From assembly GCA_016789785.1 (NCBI GenBank), contig JAEUQE010000303.1, positions 1 to 8,479 of the forward strand: 8,479 bases of DNA, given 5' to 3'. The notes beneath the pieces are model-generated. The model was not told where the DNA came from. It searched no databases and saw nothing but the letters and a program-made list of their open reading frames with translations. Made by a program: the position numbers and the translations under genes. Shown in pieces: positions 6,248 through 8,479 of this stretch (the first letter of the stretch is position 1; every line of letters begins with the position of its first letter). Origin of the DNA: Bryobacterales bacterium (GTDB lineage Bacteria; Acidobacteriota; Terriglobia; Bryobacterales; Bryobacteraceae).

Positions 6248-6574
6248 GGAATCCGGATTCTCGCCGACGGGAACGACGTCAAGGATCTCCGCGGGACCGG
6301 TGACGAGGGCCTGGCAGATGCGGGTGTCTGGGACGTGGCGGTTCGGGAGTACCGCCTGCTGATCACAACCGATCAGGGCTTCACGGAGTATCGGTCGGTC
6401 CACCATTGCGGCATCTTCATCGTGCGCCTGCGTCAACCCAACCGCCTGAAGATCCATGAGGCGGTGATGCATGGAATTGAGCGGTTCGGCGAGGCAGAGT
6501 GGCCTGGACTTCTTGTCGTGATGCGGGACGCGACCATGAGCACGTGCCGCTCGGGCGGCCCTGTCGAGCGTTAG
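6248..6574 (+). pseudogene. DUF5615 PIN-like toxin, start codon lost and probably internally shortened
   Basis: One open frame reads GIRILADGNDVKDLRGTGDE, GLADAGVWDVAVREYRLLIT, TDQGFTEYRSVHHCGIFIVR, LRQPNRLKIHEAVMHGIERF and EWPGLLVVMRD, ending at TAG 6572-6574. RILAD and LLITTD are the two acidic strand ends of the PIN-like fold in this family. The frame is open back to a TGA at 6218-6220 but has no ATG, GTG or TTG before 6335, which would give only a 79-residue stump lacking the first acidic site. TGACGG just after the DUF433 sequence looks like a former ATGACGG with a base change and a missing base. RILADGN runs directly into DVKDLRGT, so roughly 20 residues normally lying between the first strand and this motif seem to be missing. 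A rare ATC or ATT start cannot be excluded. Confidence 0.65.
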
Positions 6575-8479
6575 TCCGGGCACGACCTACAACTACTCGA
6601 TCCGGGCTCGGGACTACCACAACAATCTTGGGCCGGACAGCATTGTGAGCGTGACGACTCCGCTGGCGGGGGCGATGGATGCGCGGCGAGTGGGGGTGCG
6701 CGCGGATGGGAGTTACTGGGGCACGGCGGGCGAGCAGATCGATGTGCGGTCGGGGAACCTGAACATTACGCTTCCGCTGTTGCGGGCGGAAGGGCGCGGC
6801 GGTTGGGGTGTGGGCTTCAACCTCAGCTACAACTCGCAGAACTGGCGCAAGGACACGGCGGCGATCTTCAAGCTCGGCGTCGATGTCGGCTACGGTTTCG
6901 GCTGGCGGCTGATGGCCGGATCGATCGTACCGGTGTACTCCAACAGTACGACGGTCAGTCACTACGTGTTCACGGATTCGACGGGAGCGGAGTACCAACT
7001 GAATGTGAACAACGGGGGTGTGTGGACCTCGCGCGAGAGCGTGTATGTGAAATACGATGCGAATCAAGCCAAACTGCTCTTTCCGGACGGCAGTGCGTGG
7101 GAGATGAACAGCGTCAGTGCGGCGAGCGAAGATGACGCGGGTACTCGCTATCCAACGCGGATGGAAGACACGAATGGGAACTACGTGAACATCGAGTACC
7201 GGCCGGCAAAGGGCGCGACTTACGTGAATTCGAGCGCCCGCATCGGACGGATTGAGGATGTGCGCGCCACCGCTCCATCCCCGACCTACGAATTCACCTA
7301 TAACAACGACGAGACGCCACACCTGACTGGAATCACCAACAACATCAATACGGCGGAGAATTTTGTCCTGAGCTACATTGAGCCGCGGACGCTGTATGCC
7401 CCGTTTTCGCCGATGACCTCTTTTGGCACCGCGCAAATGCTGCAATTCGTGCACCGGCCGAGCCAGGGGTGGGTGAACCACTATTTCGAATATGGTTGGA
7501 CCAACGCCGGTGAGATGTCGAGGATGGTGCTTCCTTTTGGTGGCGACCTGCGGTGGACCTATGGAGACTTTACCTATGCGAACGGCCGGACCTACCGGGA
7601 AGTGACGACGCGGCAACTGGTGAAGCAGAGAGACGGGACACCAGTGACCTATACGTTCAACCGGCCCCCGGGTGACAGCGCATACCTGTGCACAGTCAGA
7701 CGACGCTGGATGATGCTGGAGGGGTCGGGCAGCGGGCGTGGTTCTTCCACACCGTGTCCGGGTTCCAGTTCCAGACGGGCCTCGTCTCCTCGTTCGAGCA
7801 GCGGCAACTGCCGGGGCCGGTTGTGAAGACGCAGCAGCAGTACACCTGGACGCAGGACCCACAAGGCCGGCCGTACATCGGAGCGGTGGTATCGACGATG
7901 GACCCCGGAACGGCGTATGCGAAGCAGTCGAAGATGGAGCAGACCCTGGACGTGTATGGCAACGTCACGCAAACGAAGCAATACGCATTCGGCAACCTTG
8001 TGACGCCGGCGCGTACGAACAACAATACGTATTTGACTACCGGAAACTATCCCACCTACCACTTGAACAACCGGCTGGTGACCAGCACGACGTCGGATGG
8101 GAATTACACGATCGTGCTGGCGTCGAACACCTATGACACGGGGACCGTTTACGACACACCGACGACACCCGGGCGGTGGAACGCCTCGCATGCGGGGCCT
8201 GCCGGGCGGTTGACCTCGTCGGTGACGCCTGGCGCGAGACGGAACTACCAATATGACAAGACTGGGAATGTTGTGAGCGCTGACGACGGCTACGGCCATT
8301 CGGTGAGCGTGACGCCGTCGCAGGCGGCAGACTACGCCCGACCGGGACAAATCCGGCCGAACAACAACGCGAATCTGGCGGAGACCCTGACGTGGAGCAC
8401 TGCATTTTTCGGGCTGACGCAGGACAGTGCGCCGAACGGCGCGACCTCGTCGATCGCGTACGACAGTGCCGCCCGGCCG
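6570..8479 (+). pseudogene. Rhs/YD-repeat protein fragment, 5'-truncated and frameshifted, continuing past the window
   Basis: The frame starts in SPGTTYNYSIRARDYHNNLG, the last strands of a fibronectin type III domain, then enters an Rhs/YD-type region: RADGSYWGTAGEQIDVRSGN, LSYNSQNWRKD, DVGYGFGWRL, YVFTDSTGAEYQLNVNNG, LLFPDGSAW, MEDTNGNYVNIEY, FTYNNDETPHLTGITN, YGGDLRW-like FGGDLRWTYGDFTY. At about 7684-7688 the frame breaks. TYTFNRPPGDSAY should continue VHSQTTLDDAGGVGQRAWFF, which is one frame away and open to the window end (EQTLDVYGNVTQTKQYAFG, YQYDKTGNVVSADDGYG, SSIAYDSAARP). One missing base explains this. The unshifted frame stops at 7826. The 5' part, with any signal peptide and earlier FN3 domains, is missing: the frame meets TGA at 6537-6539, inside the DUF5615 gene. 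Intact relatives are large secreted or surface proteins with C-terminal toxin or adhesion parts. The frameshift could also be a sequencing error. Confidence 0.78.

Noticed and set aside
6249..6260. 12-nt palindrome GAATCCGGATTC at the DUF433/DUF5615 junction
   Set aside because: A palindrome of this size is expected about once or twice by chance in a window this long, and it codes for the conserved GIRIL strand; no regulatory meaning is supported.
6417..7862. 481-codon open frame on the minus strand opposite the DUF5615 and Rhs genes
   Set aside because: Composition is dominated by Arg, His, Pro and Val with no domain pattern. The plus strand has clear family motifs across the same DNA, so this is an antisense shadow in GC-rich sequence.
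1..8479. CRISPR arrays, tRNA or rRNA genes, transposase genes
   Set aside because: I looked for regularly spaced repeats, cloverleaf-type sequences and transposase motifs and saw none.

Overview
The window looks like an accessory region of a GC-rich bacterial chromosome. The Rhs/YD-repeat protein at the right end belongs to a style (ADGSYWGTAGEQIDV..SGNL, NSQNWRKD, YGFGW, DSTGAEY) that I associate with Acidobacteria of the Solibacter/Bryobacterales group. That taxonomic guess rests on recalled protein resemblance only.

Layout. (a) 1-800, minus strand: an intact excisionase/MerR-type HTH antitoxin (276-725). Its downstream toxin seems reduced to a few codons and joined to an internal piece of a DUF1016 (YhcG-type) nuclease gene that carries an in-frame stop. 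Three tandem AGCAANNGAA repeats lie upstream of the antitoxin. (b) 886-1511, plus strand: an unrecognised ORF whose first third looks like real protein, then about 300 bases with no clear gene. (c) 1512-2385, plus strand: an intact VapB-like antitoxin followed by a PIN toxin broken by two frame changes and a stop codon, then the degenerate 3' end of a DUF5615 PIN-like gene. A perfect 11-bp inverted repeat encloses the antitoxin stop and toxin start. (d) 2472-5855, minus strand: the one large intact gene, a 1127-residue protein with an N-terminal HD phosphohydrolase-type domain and a central Hsp90/GHKL ATPase domain. (e) 6013-6574, plus strand: an intact DUF433 antitoxin and a DUF5615 PIN-like partner that has lost its start and probably an internal segment. 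(f) 6570-8479, plus strand: an Rhs/YD-repeat wall or secreted protein. It is cut off at its 5' side exactly where the DUF5615 gene ends, frameshifted near 7686, and runs off the window.

The common pattern is that three different toxin-antitoxin modules sit within 6.6 kb, and in each the antitoxin is open and intact while the toxin is broken. They surround a single intact HD-GHKL gene, whose architecture suggests a stress or conflict-response protein; its function is not known from sequence. The region reads as a decayed island or recombination hot spot with one cargo gene still preserved.
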